A stretch of 64,000 bases of DNA from Nonomuraea cavernae (GTDB lineage: Bacteria > Actinomycetota > Actinomycetes > Streptosporangiales > Streptosporangiaceae), in contig NZ_BMNH01000015.1 of NCBI RefSeq assembly GCF_014646355.1, positions 121,431 to 185,430 of the forward strand. The letters run 5' to 3'. A program made the translations under genes and the position numbers. This document shows positions 31,732 to 40,178 of the stretch, piece after piece (within the stretch, counting starts at the first letter, position 1; every line of letters begins with the position of its first letter). The notes beneath the pieces were generated by a model. It saw only the letters and a list, made by a program, of their open reading frames with translations. It was not told where the DNA came from and made no database searches.

Positions 31732-34700
31732 ATGCGTGGCCAGGAACCTGGGTCTGAGCACGATCGTAGGGAAGCCGACGGCTCGGCAGCGCCGGGGACG
31801 CCACCTCCGAGCTTCGGCCAGCCCTCAGAGCAGCCCCCGCCGCCACCCTCGGTGGCGGCGAGCGGGCCATCGCCTCACGCGCTCCCCCCGGACCCGACAC
31901 CGTCCACCCCGGAATCCGGCGTCACCTCTCCCGCTCACCAGGTCCCGCTCACCCTTGAGCCCGGCGAGGGCATCTCCTGGACCCTCCCCGTCCTGGGGGT
32001 CAGCGCCGCCCTCTCCCCTGACCCGGCCCCACCCGCGCGAGAGCCCGACCCCGACACCTCCTGGACACCCCCTGTCCTCGGCACCACCCCGCCCCCTCAG
32101 GCCGCCCCCACTCCCTCCCCACCGTCCTCCTGGGGGCCACCGCCACCCCCGCTCCACCCGAACGTCGGCCCATCGCCCACCCCCGGCCGTCCCACCAACA
32201 CCTCCCCACCACCCGCGCCGGACACCACCTGGCACCCGGCGCCGGGCTCCGGCGGGGGCGGCTCATGGGCTCCGTCCACGCCGGAGCCCGGCACAGGCGC
32301 TTCACACACGCCATCCATCCCCGAGCCCGGCGCGGCCCCCCTCCAGGACCGGACGCCCTCCGAAGCCGCCCCCGGCACAACCTCCGGCCCCGAGCCGGTC
32401 GTGCCCCCTTCTCACGGCTGGTCACCGTCCGAGTCCAGTACGGGCCCCCACCAGGCAGGACCTCCGCCCTCCTCCGCGCCACAGCCAGGCGTGAACCCTT
32501 CCCAGGGCTGGGCACCGTCCCAGTCCGGGCAGACGCCCCCACCCAGCGACACCGAGACCACGGCCGAGGCACGGATCCCCCGCCCAGCCATGCCGTTGCC
32601 CTCGCCCCGCGCGCCCGAGAGCCGCGAGCAGGACGAGAGCCGTGAGCACGAGAGCCGTGGGCAGGACGAGAGCCGTGAGCAGGACGAGAGCGACCCGCCC
32701 GTGCTCCCCGTCTTCCCCGGCGCGCAGCCCTGGGAGGTGCCCGAGGACGACGCCGCCCCCTACGACTGGTTCGCGGGCGCCACCGATCCCGAGCATCGCG
32801 CCCGCGAGGCCGCCCCCGAGGACGTCACCACCTGGACGGACGAGCCGCCGGTGCCCTACGCGACCGACGAGCAGGCGCCGTGGGGAGCCGCCCCCGTGGT
32901 GCCGGGGGCGCCTTCCTGGGAGCCGCCGCCCGCTTTCACGGCGGCCGCGGCCGGCATGCGGGTGTGGCCCGCCCCCGTGGCCGACCCTCCCGTGATGCCC
33001 TCGTGGCCGGCCGCCACGGGAGAGCCCGTGCCCGGTCTGGACGAGGCAGAGGCGTCCGAGCCGGACCGCCCAGGCGCACAGCCGGACCGCCCTCGGCCAG
33101 GCCCCCCAGGCACAGAGCCGGACCGCCCTCGGGCAGGCCACCCGGCCACCGACTCCACCGCCCCTCACCCTTTCGGCCCCAACACGACCACCCCAGACCC
33201 CGTCGGGCCCGCCGCCCCCGCTGGGATCAGCACCCCCGGGCACCCTCGTGGCGGAAGCGACACACCAGCCGTACAGTCCCCCGCATCGGGCGCCAGCCCG
33301 CCCCCGGGACAACACCTCGCCGAGAGCGCCACCCCAGCAGGCCCGCATCCCACCGCGAGCGGCGAGACAACGGCCGGACAGCAGTCCGCCGGCGGCGGCA
33401 CGCCGCCCGTCCAGACTCACGGCGGCAACCCGCCCGCCGGCCAGCCGACCGAGCCGACCGGCGCACCCCCATCCCCCCAGCCAGCCACACCCGCCGGCGC
33501 ACCACCGTCCAGCCAACCGTCCACGCCCACCGGCGCACCACCGTCCAGCCAACCGTCCACGCCGACGGGCGCACCCCCTTCGCCCCTGAAGGCCACGGCC
33601 CCTGGCAGGCCGCACCTGCCCGCGCCTGGCGACATCCCCGTCTGGCCCCCCGCCCCCCGCCCCACGCACCAGTCCGACACCGGCCCCATGCCGGTGGCCG
33701 ACCTCCCGGCCCCCGCATCGCAACCGGCCCAGACTCCCCCGGCGACCTCCGGGTCCAAGACCTGGCCCCCTCGCCCCCAGTCCAAGGGCGAGCCCCCCAC
33801 CCCACCGCCGTCCTCGCCGACCGGCACCGGCACCGGCACGCCCGAACCCGTCACGCCCCAGCCCGACGCCCAGGCCGCCACGCCCGGGATCAGGAACACC
33901 TCCGACATGCCCGCCCCGGCAGGCGCCGAGCCCACCGCGCCGGAAGACCCAGGAGCCGGCTCACCCGCGTCCCCGTCCGGCAACCGGCCGTCGACGGCAC
34001 GATCGGAGCTCCGCGCCTCCTCCCGCCCCAAGCCCCGCCCTTCCGAGCTGCCTGAGGTGACAGGCCCCGACACGCAGCCGACCGTGCTGAGGTCCGACTC
34101 CTGGCCCCCCGCGCCGCAGACCGAGGAGCAACGCCAGGAGGAGCAACTCCCCGAGCTGCCTTTCAGCCCCGAGGTGTGGGGCCAGAAGCCCGCCCCGGCC
34201 AGGGTCCCGATGCCCCTGCAGCCGGCCGCGTACGACCTGCCGACCCCGCCCCAGGGCCCCACCGTCCACCCGCCGGTCGCGTTCCCGCAACAGCCGGGCC
34301 AGCCGCCCGCCGCCAAGCAGCCTGGCAAGAGCAGGCAGGCGCTGTTCGCCACGCTGGGCGTGCTGGTCCTGGCGGGCGTCGCGACGGGCGGTTTCTTCGC
34401 CTACAAGTCGCTGAGCACGCCTCCGCCCCCCGCGGCGACGGCCACCCAGCCGCCGGCGCCGACCGTGACGGCCACTTCTGCGCCGCCCACCACGGCCGAG
34501 CCCAGTCCCCCCGCGGCCGCCATGCTCAACTCCGAGGACACCGACCCGCGCAAACTCTCGCTCTCCGAGGCGTTCCCGAAGAAGAAGGTGGCCGCCGGCG
34601 GCGCGCAGTTCGCCCGAGTCAAAACCCACCTGGAGCCCAAGTGCGCGAAGGCCGCGTCGGGCCCGTTCGCTGAGGCGCTGAGCGACCAGAAGTGCAGCCG

Positions 34701-35049
34701 GGTGCTGCGCGCCACGTACGTCGACACCAAGCGCCGCTACGCGGTGACCACCGGCATCGCCGTGCTCCCCACGAGGGACGCCGCCCTGCGCGCCGACGAG
34801 ACCAAGAACCTCTCCCGCAACCTGTGGTTCCGGGCGCTCCCCGGACCGGCGGGCACGGGCGGCGAGCGTGTGCACATCGCGGGCGGCTACGCGGCGGGCC
34901 TGGTCTGGGGCCGCTACATCGTGTTCAGCTACGCCACCTACGCCGACGGCCACACGCCCGCGGCGAAGGACAGGACGCTCGGCAAGGTGAGCGACGCCTT
35001 CCGCGACCAGATGTCACTCGTGCTCGAGCGGCGCATCGCGGGCGGCTGA
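31732..35049 (+). CDS. Very long proline-rich membrane protein with FPKKK domain (paralogue B)
   Basis: 1105 residues. The first 870 or so are disordered and rich in Pro, Ser, Ala and Thr, with short repeats such as TPTGAPPSSQPS (three copies) and a charged block REQDESREHESRGQDES. A membrane helix follows at about 870-892 (LFATLGVLVLAGVATGGFFA) and an outside domain of 165 residues that begins LSLSEAFPKKKVAAGGAQF. This domain is clearly related to that of the preceding gene, with matching cysteines (PKCAKA, DQKCSRV). Topology puts the long tail in the cytosol. ATG at 31732 has TAGGCT (31719-31724) seven bases upstream. Its 3' end overlaps truA by 36 bases on the opposite strand. Confidence 0.85.
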   Translation: MRGQEPGSEHDRREADGSAAPGTPPPSFGQPSEQPPPPPSVAASGPSPHALPPDPTPSTPESGVTSPAHQVPLTLEPGEGISWTLPVLGVSAALSPDPAPPAREPDPDTSWTPPVLGTTPPPQAAPTPSPPSSWGPPPPPLHPNVGPSPTPGRPTNTSPPPAPDTTWHPAPGSGGGGSWAPSTPEPGTGASHTPSIPEPGAAPLQDRTPSEAAPGTTSGPEPVVPPSHGWSPSESSTGPHQAGPPPSSAPQPGVNPSQGWAPSQSGQTPPPSDTETTAEARIPRPAMPLPSPRAPESREQDESREHESRGQDESREQDESDPPVLPVFPGAQPWEVPEDDAAPYDWFAGATDPEHRAREAAPEDVTTWTDEPPVPYATDEQAPWGAAPVVPGAPSWEPPPAFTAAAAGMRVWPAPVADPPVMPSWPAATGEPVPGLDEAEASEPDRPGAQPDRPRPGPPGTEPDRPRAGHPATDSTAPHPFGPNTTTPDPVGPAAPAGISTPGHPRGGSDTPAVQSPASGASPPPGQHLAESATPAGPHPTASGETTAGQQSAGGGTPPVQTHGGNPPAGQPTEPTGAPPSPQPATPAGAPPSSQPSTPTGAPPSSQPSTPTGAPPSPLKATAPGRPHLPAPGDIPVWPPAPRPTHQSDTGPMPVADLPAPASQPAQTPPATSGSKTWPPRPQSKGEPPTPPPSSPTGTGTGTPEPVTPQPDAQAATPGIRNTSDMPAPAGAEPTAPEDPGAGSPASPSGNRPSTARSELRASSRPKPRPSELPEVTGPDTQPTVLRSDSWPPAPQTEEQRQEEQLPELPFSPEVWGQKPAPARVPMPLQPAAYDLPTPPQGPTVHPPVAFPQQPGQPPAAKQPGKSRQALFATLGVLVLAGVATGGFFAYKSLSTPPPPAATATQPPAPTVTATSAPPTTAEPSPPAAAMLNSEDTDPRKLSLSEAFPKKKVAAGGAQFARVKTHLEPKCAKAASGPFAEALSDQKCSRVLRATYVDTKRRYAVTTGIAVLPTRDAALRADETKNLSRNLWFRALPGPAGTGGERVHIAGGYAAGLVWGRYIVFSYATYADGHTPAAKDRTLGKVSDAFRDQMSLVLERRIAGG

Positions 35050-35892
35050 CGCGGTGCGCACCCGCCGCGTCGCGGCGGCGCGCGCCGCGAGCCGGTCATC
35101 CGGCGGATACGCCACCTCTTCCAGGCACAGCCCGTGCGCGGGCGCCACATGCACGCCGGAGTCCCGTACGGCCCGCGTCAGCACCTGGCCGGGCCACTCC
35201 ACCGGCCGTCGGCCGTCACCGGCGGCCAGCAGTGAGCCCACGAGGGCGCGCACCATCGAATGGCAGAACGCGTCGGCGACCACGGTGGCGACCAGCAGGC
35301 CGTCATCGCGGCGCACCCAGTCGAGCCGTTGCAGCTCCCTGATCGTGGTGGCCCCCTCGCGCTTCTTGCAGAACGCCGCGAAGTCGTGCTCGCCTCTCAG
35401 ACGCACGGCGGCGGCGTTCATCGCGTCGACGTCGAGCGGCCGGTTGTGCCAGACGACCTCGTGGCGGCGCAGCGGATCGCCGCCGCCGGGCGCATCGCAC
35501 ACCCGGTACGCGTAGCGGCGGGACATAGCGGAGAAACGTGCGTCAAAGCCCTCAGGAGCCACCGAGACGCGATGAACCCGCACATCCTGGGTCAGAACCC
35601 CGGCCAGGCGTCGCACGAGCGCAGCGAGCCGCTCATCCACGGACGCGGGCCCAGCGCTCCGGTCAAGCTCGGCCAGCGCCTCCACCGGAAGGTCCACGTG
35701 CGCCACCTGGCCCCGCGCGTGCACGCCCGCGTCCGTCCGCCCGGCCACGGTCAGCGAGGCCGGCTCGGCCAGCCGCAGGATCCTGCCAAGGGCCTGCTCG
35801 ATCTCGCCCTGCACGGTACGCCGGTTCGGCTGACGGGCCCATCCGGAGAAGCCGGTGCCGTCATACCCGAGGTCGAGGCGGAGCCGTACCAC
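35014..35892 (-). CDS. truA: tRNA pseudouridine(38-40) synthase TruA
   Basis: 292 residues. Isomerises uridines in the anticodon stem-loop. Start MVRLRLDLGYDGTGFSGWAR and the catalytic aspartate motif VAGRTDAGVHARGQVAH are diagnostic; FCHSMVRALVGSLLAAG is the late conserved block. GTG start at 35892. The last 30 residues are poorly conserved and lie antisense to the 3' end of the proline-rich gene. A terminator-like hairpin separates it from rplQ. Confidence 0.97.
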   Translation of the reverse strand: MVRLRLDLGYDGTGFSGWARQPNRRTVQGEIEQALGRILRLAEPASLTVAGRTDAGVHARGQVAHVDLPVEALAELDRSAGPASVDERLAALVRRLAGVLTQDVRVHRVSVAPEGFDARFSAMSRRYAYRVCDAPGGGDPLRRHEVVWHNRPLDVDAMNAAAVRLRGEHDFAAFCKKREGATTIRELQRLDWVRRDDGLLVATVVADAFCHSMVRALVGSLLAAGDGRRPVEWPGQVLTRAVRDSGVHVAPAHGLCLEEVAYPPDDRLAARAAATRRVRTASAARDAPLEHE

Positions 35893-35933
35893 GAACTTCC
35901 TCCAGAAACTGTGCGCGGCCGATCAACGAGAAA

Positions 35934-35967
35934 CGGGCCCGGAACCCCGCGATGGGGTCCGGACCCG
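35934..35967 (-). terminator. Hairpin between rplQ and truA
   Basis: Imperfect 14-bp stem (35934-35948 with 35954-35967; one G-U pair, one bulge), five-base loop, TTT on the minus side. Likely ends most alpha-operon transcripts after rplQ, leaving truA at lower level. Confidence 0.6.
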
Positions 35968-35985
35968 GTTCGGCTGCCTGACGGA

Positions 35986-36525
35986 TCAGGCTTCGTCCTT
36001 CTTCGCCTCGGCCGGAGCCTCAGCGGGGGCTTCGGCCGACTCGGCGGCGGGCGCCTCCTTGGCCTCCGCGGCCGGAGCCTCGGTCTCCTCGACCTCGGCG
36101 GCCGGGGCCGCGCTCTCCTCGGTCTTGGCCGCGGGAGCCTCGGTACGCGAGACGCTGACCGACTTCAGCGGCTCGGTCACCAGCTCGATGACGGCCATCG
36201 GGGCGTTGTCACCCTTGCGCGCGCCAATCTTGGTGATGCGGGTGTAGCCGCCGGGACGCTCGGCGAACGTCGTCGCGATCTCGGTGAAGAGGTGGTGGAC
36301 GACGCCCTTGTCCTTGACGACGGTGAGCACCTGGCGACGGTTGTGGATGTCGCCCTTCTTCGCCTTGGTGATCAGGCGCTCCGCCAGCGGCCGAAGGCGC
36401 TTGGCCTTGGTCACCGTGGTGCGGATCCGGCCGTGGCGGAACAGGTCGGTGGCGAGGTTCGCCAGGATCAGCCGCTCGTGCGCCGGGCTGCCGCCGAGAC
36501 GCGCGCCCTTGCTGGGCTTGGGCAT
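35986..36525 (-). CDS. rplQ: 50S ribosomal protein L17
   Basis: 179 residues. The core (MPKPSKGARLGGSPAHERLI to about residue 118) is standard L17. A 60-residue tail of Ala, Glu and Pro (for example EESAAPAAEVEETEAPAAEA) follows; acidic tails of this kind occur in L17 of high-GC actinobacteria. Gene lies 150 bp downstream of rpoA. Confidence 0.98.
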   Translation of the reverse strand: MPKPSKGARLGGSPAHERLILANLATDLFRHGRIRTTVTKAKRLRPLAERLITKAKKGDIHNRRQVLTVVKDKGVVHHLFTEIATTFAERPGGYTRITKIGARKGDNAPMAVIELVTEPLKSVSVSRTEAPAAKTEESAAPAAEVEETEAPAAEAKEAPAAESAEAPAEAPAEAKKDEA

Positions 36526-36640
36526 TTCTCTCTCCTTGGAGTTAACCGCTCCGGCCGTACGAGGTACCGGAGTCGGGGACGGGGGCCGCTCGCACGGCCC
36601 CTGTCAGATCAACCAGTCCGCAGGGCCGGGCCCCGCGGAG

Positions 36641-36667
36641 CCCGCGAGGACCTGGGGCCCTCGCGGG
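36641..36667 (-). terminator. Hairpin downstream of rpoA
   Basis: Perfect 9-bp stem CCCGCGAGG (36641-36649) with 36659-36667, directly after the rpoA stop and without a T tract. More likely an RNA processing or stability element than a full stop, since rplQ follows. Confidence 0.45.
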
Positions 36668-36675
36668 TGAACCTA

Positions 36676-37692
36676 CTAGTACTGCTCCGTCTCGACGTAC
36701 GCGCTGTCGTCGTCGTCGTAACCGGCACCGGCCACCGCGCTCGGGTCGAACCCGGGCGGGGAGTCCTTGAGCGCCAGCGACATCTCGTGCAGCTTCTGCT
36801 TGACCTCTTCGATGGACTTCGCACCGAAGTTACGAATGTCGAGAAGGTCCTGCTCACTGCGGGCGACGAGCTCACCCACGGTGTGGATGCCCTCGCGCTT
36901 GAGGCAGTTGTACGACCGGACGGTGAGGTTGAGCTCCTCGATCGGCAGCGCCAGGTCGGCCGCCAGAGCGGCGTCGGTCGGCGACGGGCCGATGTCGATG
37001 CCCTCGGCCTCGACGTTGAGCTCGCGGGCCAGGCCGAACAGCTCGACGAGGGTCTTACCGGCCGAGGCCACCGCGTCGCGGGGCTTCATGGCCGGCTTGG
37101 TCTCGACGTCGAGGATGAGCCGGTCGAAGTCGGTGCGCTGCTCGACTCGGGTCGCCTCGACCTTGTACGTGACCTTCAGCACCGGGGAGTAGATCGAGTC
37201 GATCGGAATGCGACCGATCTCCTGGCCGGGCTGCTTGTTCTGGGCGGCGGAGACGTAGCCGCGACCGCGCTCGACGGTCAGCTCCATCTCCAGCTTCGCC
37301 TTGCCGTTGAGCGTGGCGATGCGCAGCTCGGGGTTGTGCACCTCGACACCGGCCGGAGGTGCGATGTCGGCGGCGGTGACCTCACCCGGGCCCTGCTTGC
37401 GGAGGTACATCACGACCGGCTCGTCGTGCTCGGACGAGACGACCAGTTCCTTGAGGTTGAGGATGATGTCGGTGACATCCTCCTTGACCCCCGGAACGGT
37501 CGAGAACTCGTGCAGCACGCCCTCGATCCGGATGCTCGTCACGGCCGCGCCCGGAATGGACGACAGCAGCGTGCGGCGGAGCGAGTTGCCGATGGTGTAG
37601 CCGAAGCCCGGCTCCAGCGGCTCGATGACGAACCGGGACCGGGTGTCGTCGATCGACTCCTCGAGAAGAGTCGGGCGCTGAGCGATCAGCAT
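36676..37692 (-). CDS. rpoA: RNA polymerase alpha subunit
   Basis: 338 residues. N-terminal dimerisation domain (FVIEPLEPGFGYTIGNSLRR, LLSSIPGAAVTSIRIEGVLH) and C-terminal DNA- and activator-binding domain (VRSYNCLKREGIHTVGELV, NFGAKSIEEVKQKLHEM). Normal length; short acidic end SAYVETEQY. Member of the alpha operon with rpsD upstream. Confidence 0.99.
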   Translation of the reverse strand: MLIAQRPTLLEESIDDTRSRFVIEPLEPGFGYTIGNSLRRTLLSSIPGAAVTSIRIEGVLHEFSTVPGVKEDVTDIILNLKELVVSSEHDEPVVMYLRKQGPGEVTAADIAPPAGVEVHNPELRIATLNGKAKLEMELTVERGRGYVSAAQNKQPGQEIGRIPIDSIYSPVLKVTYKVEATRVEQRTDFDRLILDVETKPAMKPRDAVASAGKTLVELFGLARELNVEAEGIDIGPSPTDAALAADLALPIEELNLTVRSYNCLKREGIHTVGELVARSEQDLLDIRNFGAKSIEEVKQKLHEMSLALKDSPPGFDPSAVAGAGYDDDDSAYVETEQY

Positions 37693-37797
37693 CTGTGGGA
37701 TCTCCCCTTTTCGTGTGGCGCCCGCTATATGACGCCACTCCGATGAACAACCCTGGCCCGCGTACGGTCTCCCGCACGCGAACCAGCAGGCGAGTGA

Positions 37798-38424
37798 CTA
37801 CTTCGAGTAGTACTCGACGATGAGCTGCTCCTGGACCTGGGTGTCGATCTGCTGGCGAACCGGCAGCTGGTGAACCAGGACACGGAGCTTCTCGGGCACG
37901 ACGCCGAGCCAGGCCGGGACCGTGCGGTCGCCGGCGGTGGCGCGGGCCACCTCGTAGGGCAGCAGGTTGCGCTTGGTCTCACGGACCTCGATGATGTCGT
38001 GCTCGCGCACGCGGTACGAGGGAATGTCGACCTTCTTGCCGTTCACGGTGATGTGACCGTGACGGACCTGCTGGCGAGCGGCGTCACGCGACTGGGCGAA
38101 CCCGGCGCGGTAGACGACGTTGTCGAGGCGGCTCTCCAGGATCTGGAGGAGAACCTCACCCGACTTGCCGCTCTTGCCCGCGGCTTCCTCGTAGTAGTTG
38201 CGGAACTGCTTCTCGAGGACGCCGTAGATGCGACGGGTCTTCTGCTTCTCGCGAAGCTGAAGCTGGTACTCGGACTCCTTGGGACGTCCGCGGCCGTGCT
38301 CACCCGGCGGGTAAGGACGGATCTCGATGGGGCACTTGGCGGACTCGCACTTGCTGCCCTTGAGGAAGAGCTTGGTCTTCTCGCGACGGCAGAGCTTGCA
38401 GTCCGCGCCCGTGTAACGAGCCAT
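37798..38424 (-). CDS. rpsD: 30S ribosomal protein S4 (zinc form)
   Basis: 208 residues. RNA-binding S4 domain SRLDNVVYRAGFAQSRDAAR with QQVRHGHITVNGKKVDIPSY. The N-terminus has four cysteines (C9, C12, C26, C31 in CKLC and CESAKC), so this is the zinc-binding form. Primary 16S rRNA binder. Confidence 0.99.
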   Translation of the reverse strand: MARYTGADCKLCRREKTKLFLKGSKCESAKCPIEIRPYPPGEHGRGRPKESEYQLQLREKQKTRRIYGVLEKQFRNYYEEAAGKSGKSGEVLLQILESRLDNVVYRAGFAQSRDAARQQVRHGHITVNGKKVDIPSYRVREHDIIEVRETKRNLLPYEVARATAGDRTVPAWLGVVPEKLRVLVHQLPVRQQIDTQVQEQLIVEYYSK

Positions 38425-38443
38425 TTCTCAATATCTCCTGGAA

Positions 38444-38848
38444 TCAGACGCGGCGGCGCTTCGGCGGACGGCAGCCGTTGTGCGGAACCGGCGTGACGTC
38501 CTGGATCGAACCGACCTCGAGGCCGGTGGCCTGGAGGGAGCGGATCGCGGTCTCACGGCCGGAGCCGGGGCCCTTGACGAAGACGTCGACCTTGCGCATG
38601 CCGTGCTCCATGGCCCGGCGGGCGGCGTTCTCGGCGGCCATCTGAGCGGCGAACGGGGTGGACTTACGGGAGCCCTTGAAACCCACGTGGCCGGCGCTGG
38701 CCCAGGAGATCACGTTCCCGTTCGGGTCGGTGATCGAGACGATCGTGTTGTTGAACGTGCTCTTGATGTGGGCGTGCCCGTGAGCGACGTTCTTCTTTTC
38801 CTTGCGGCGCACCTTCTTCGGCGCACCCTGACGGCTCTTAGGAGGCAT
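38444..38848 (-). CDS. rpsK: 30S ribosomal protein S11
   Basis: 134 residues; NTIVSITDPNGNVISWASAG, FKGSRKSTPFAAQMAAENAA and the C-terminal VTPVPHNGCRPPKRRRV identify S11. Nineteen bases before rpsD. Confidence 0.99.
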   Translation of the reverse strand: MPPKSRQGAPKKVRRKEKKNVAHGHAHIKSTFNNTIVSITDPNGNVISWASAGHVGFKGSRKSTPFAAQMAAENAARRAMEHGMRKVDVFVKGPGSGRETAIRSLQATGLEVGSIQDVTPVPHNGCRPPKRRRV

Positions 38849-38896
38849 CCTTTGCCTTCACTCCTGAGGTCTTCGGTCCTGCGGCTGCTCGGACTA

Positions 38897-39277
38897 CTAC
38901 TTCTTACCGGGCTTCTTCTTGCCGGCCACGGTCTTCTTCTTGCCCTTGCGGGTGCGCGCGTTGGTCTGGGTGCGCTGGCCGTGGACGGGCAGGCCCTTGC
39001 GGTGCCGGATGCCCTGGTAGCAACCGATCTCGATCTTGCGACGAATGTCGGCCTGGACCTCGCGGCGCAGGTCACCCTCGATCTTGAAGTTCGCCTCGAT
39101 GTAGTCACGCATCGGAACGAGCTCGGTGTCGGAGAGCTGGTGCACGCGAAGGTCGCCGCTGACACCGGTGGCCTGGAGGATCTCCTGGGCGCGGGTGCGG
39201 CCGATTCCGTAGATGTAGGTAAGAGCGATCTCCAGCCGCTTTTCGCGGGGGAGGTCGACGCCAACCAGGCGAGCCAT
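38897..39277 (-). CDS. rpsM: 30S ribosomal protein S13
   Basis: 126 residues from ATG 39277: MARLVGVDLPREKRLEIALT, YIYGIGRTRAQEIL, and the basic tail that reaches the P site (GQRTQTNARTRKGKKKT). A longer frame upstream is not conserved. The 210-bp gap to rpmJ contains a small GC-rich hairpin (39337-39354). Confidence 0.98.
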   Translation of the reverse strand: MARLVGVDLPREKRLEIALTYIYGIGRTRAQEILQATGVSGDLRVHQLSDTELVPMRDYIEANFKIEGDLRREVQADIRRKIEIGCYQGIRHRKGLPVHGQRTQTNARTRKGKKKTVAGKKKPGKK

Positions 39278-39487
39278 GGTCGGGCATTCTCCTTCGTTGT
39301 GGCGGAGGTCTTGCGCCTCACGACCCCTCCCCATGCCCGGGGTGAGGGCCCCGGCCTCCGACCGGGGGTCTTCTGAACGGTTCGGCTCGCACCGCCTGCT
39401 CAGATGTGACGCGCTATTGCTGGCTCAGGCTCCTCATGCGTCGAGCCCGCTCCCGTCTGGGGCGGACTCGGAGAAGCCTTGCGGCGA

Positions 39488-39601
39488 CTAACCCTGACGC
39501 TGCTTGTGGCGCAGGTTGTCGCAGATCACCATGACGCGACCGTGCCGGCGAATCACCTTGCACTTGTCGCAGATCTTCTTAACGCTCGGCTTTACCTTCA
39601 T
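39488..39601 (-). CDS. rpmJ: 50S ribosomal protein L36 (zinc form)
   Basis: 37 residues, too short for routine frame lists: MKVKPSVKKICDKCKVIRR followed by HGRVMVICDNLRHKQRQG. Zinc ligands C11, C14, C27 and H32 are all present. ATG at 39601, TAG at 39488-39490, between infA and rpsM as in most bacteria. Confidence 0.97.
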   Translation of the reverse strand: MKVKPSVKKICDKCKVIRRHGRVMVICDNLRHKQRQG

Positions 39602-39626
39602 TGTCCTTCGTGTTCCTCAGACGCTC

Positions 39627-39848
39627 TTACTTGTATCGGTAGACGATCCGCCCACGACTCAGGTCATAGGGGCTCAGTTCCACGACTACCCGGTCGTCGG
39701 GCAGGATCCGGATGTAGTGCATCCGCATCCGTCCGCTGATGTGGGCCAGGACCTTATGGCCGTTGTCGAGCTGCACCCGGAACATGGCGTTCGGGAGCGA
39801 CTCAACCACAGTGCCCTCGATCTCGATGGCGCCGTCTTTCTTGGCCAA
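39627..39848 (-). CDS. infA: Translation initiation factor IF-1
   Basis: 73-residue OB-fold protein that occupies the A site during initiation. The family start is MAKKDGAIEIEG; here it comes from TTG at 39848 (LAKKDGAIEIEG) with GAGGG just upstream. NAMFRVQLDNGHKVLAHISG and the end DLSRGRIVYRYK are standard. Confidence 0.97.
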   Translation of the reverse strand: MAKKDGAIEIEGTVVESLPNAMFRVQLDNGHKVLAHISGRMRMHYIRILPDDRVVVELSPYDLSRGRIVYRYK

Positions 39849-39979
39849 AATCCCTCGCGTTTCACTGATCGGTCGTCTGAGGCTCCGGTTCACTAAGCAG
39901 CCGCGACCTCACGCTTCGAAGAGAGCGGCGATCGGCAAAGACCGCCGACGCGTGATGAGTCATAGTGAGCCGACTAAGG

Positions 39980-40025
39980 AGTGTACGACACCTGAGCCAA
40001 GAACGCGAAACGCGTGCCAGGTGTC
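39980..40025 (-). promoter_or_regulatory. Probable infA promoter with nested inverted repeat
   Basis: TACACT on the minus strand (39980-39985) is a good -10 box; no clear -35 is seen. Immediately upstream lies GACACCTG (39987-39994) paired with CAGGTGTC (40018-40025), enclosing a small CGCGAAACGCG hairpin. The repeat covers where the -35 would be, so it may be an operator. Confidence 0.4.
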
Positions 40026-40112
40026 CTGACACAACCACGGATCAGTTTACCCCAAGGCTCCGTACACGTAAGCCATTCGCCGGGTCTCCATACGGTTCGG
40101 CCCCGCACGCGT

Positions 40113-40141
40113 AAGGCCCACCGGGGGAACCGGCGGGCCTT
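40113..40141 (-). terminator. Terminator after secreted-protein gene
   Basis: 12-bp stem AAGGCCCACCGG (40113-40124) with 40130-40141, one mismatch that becomes a G-U pair in the minus-strand RNA, five-base loop, 38 bp after the stop codon. Confidence 0.65.
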
Positions 40142-40178
40142 GTCAGATCGACGACCTGAGGAATGCGACCTGGGAGAT

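Larger units (their letters stand above)
39849..40178. other. Region upstream of infA
   Basis: 330 bp between the secreted-protein gene and infA. Holds a terminator (40113-40141), a probable infA promoter with a nested inverted repeat (39980-40025), and a leader of about 120 bases. No credible gene. Confidence 0.55.
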
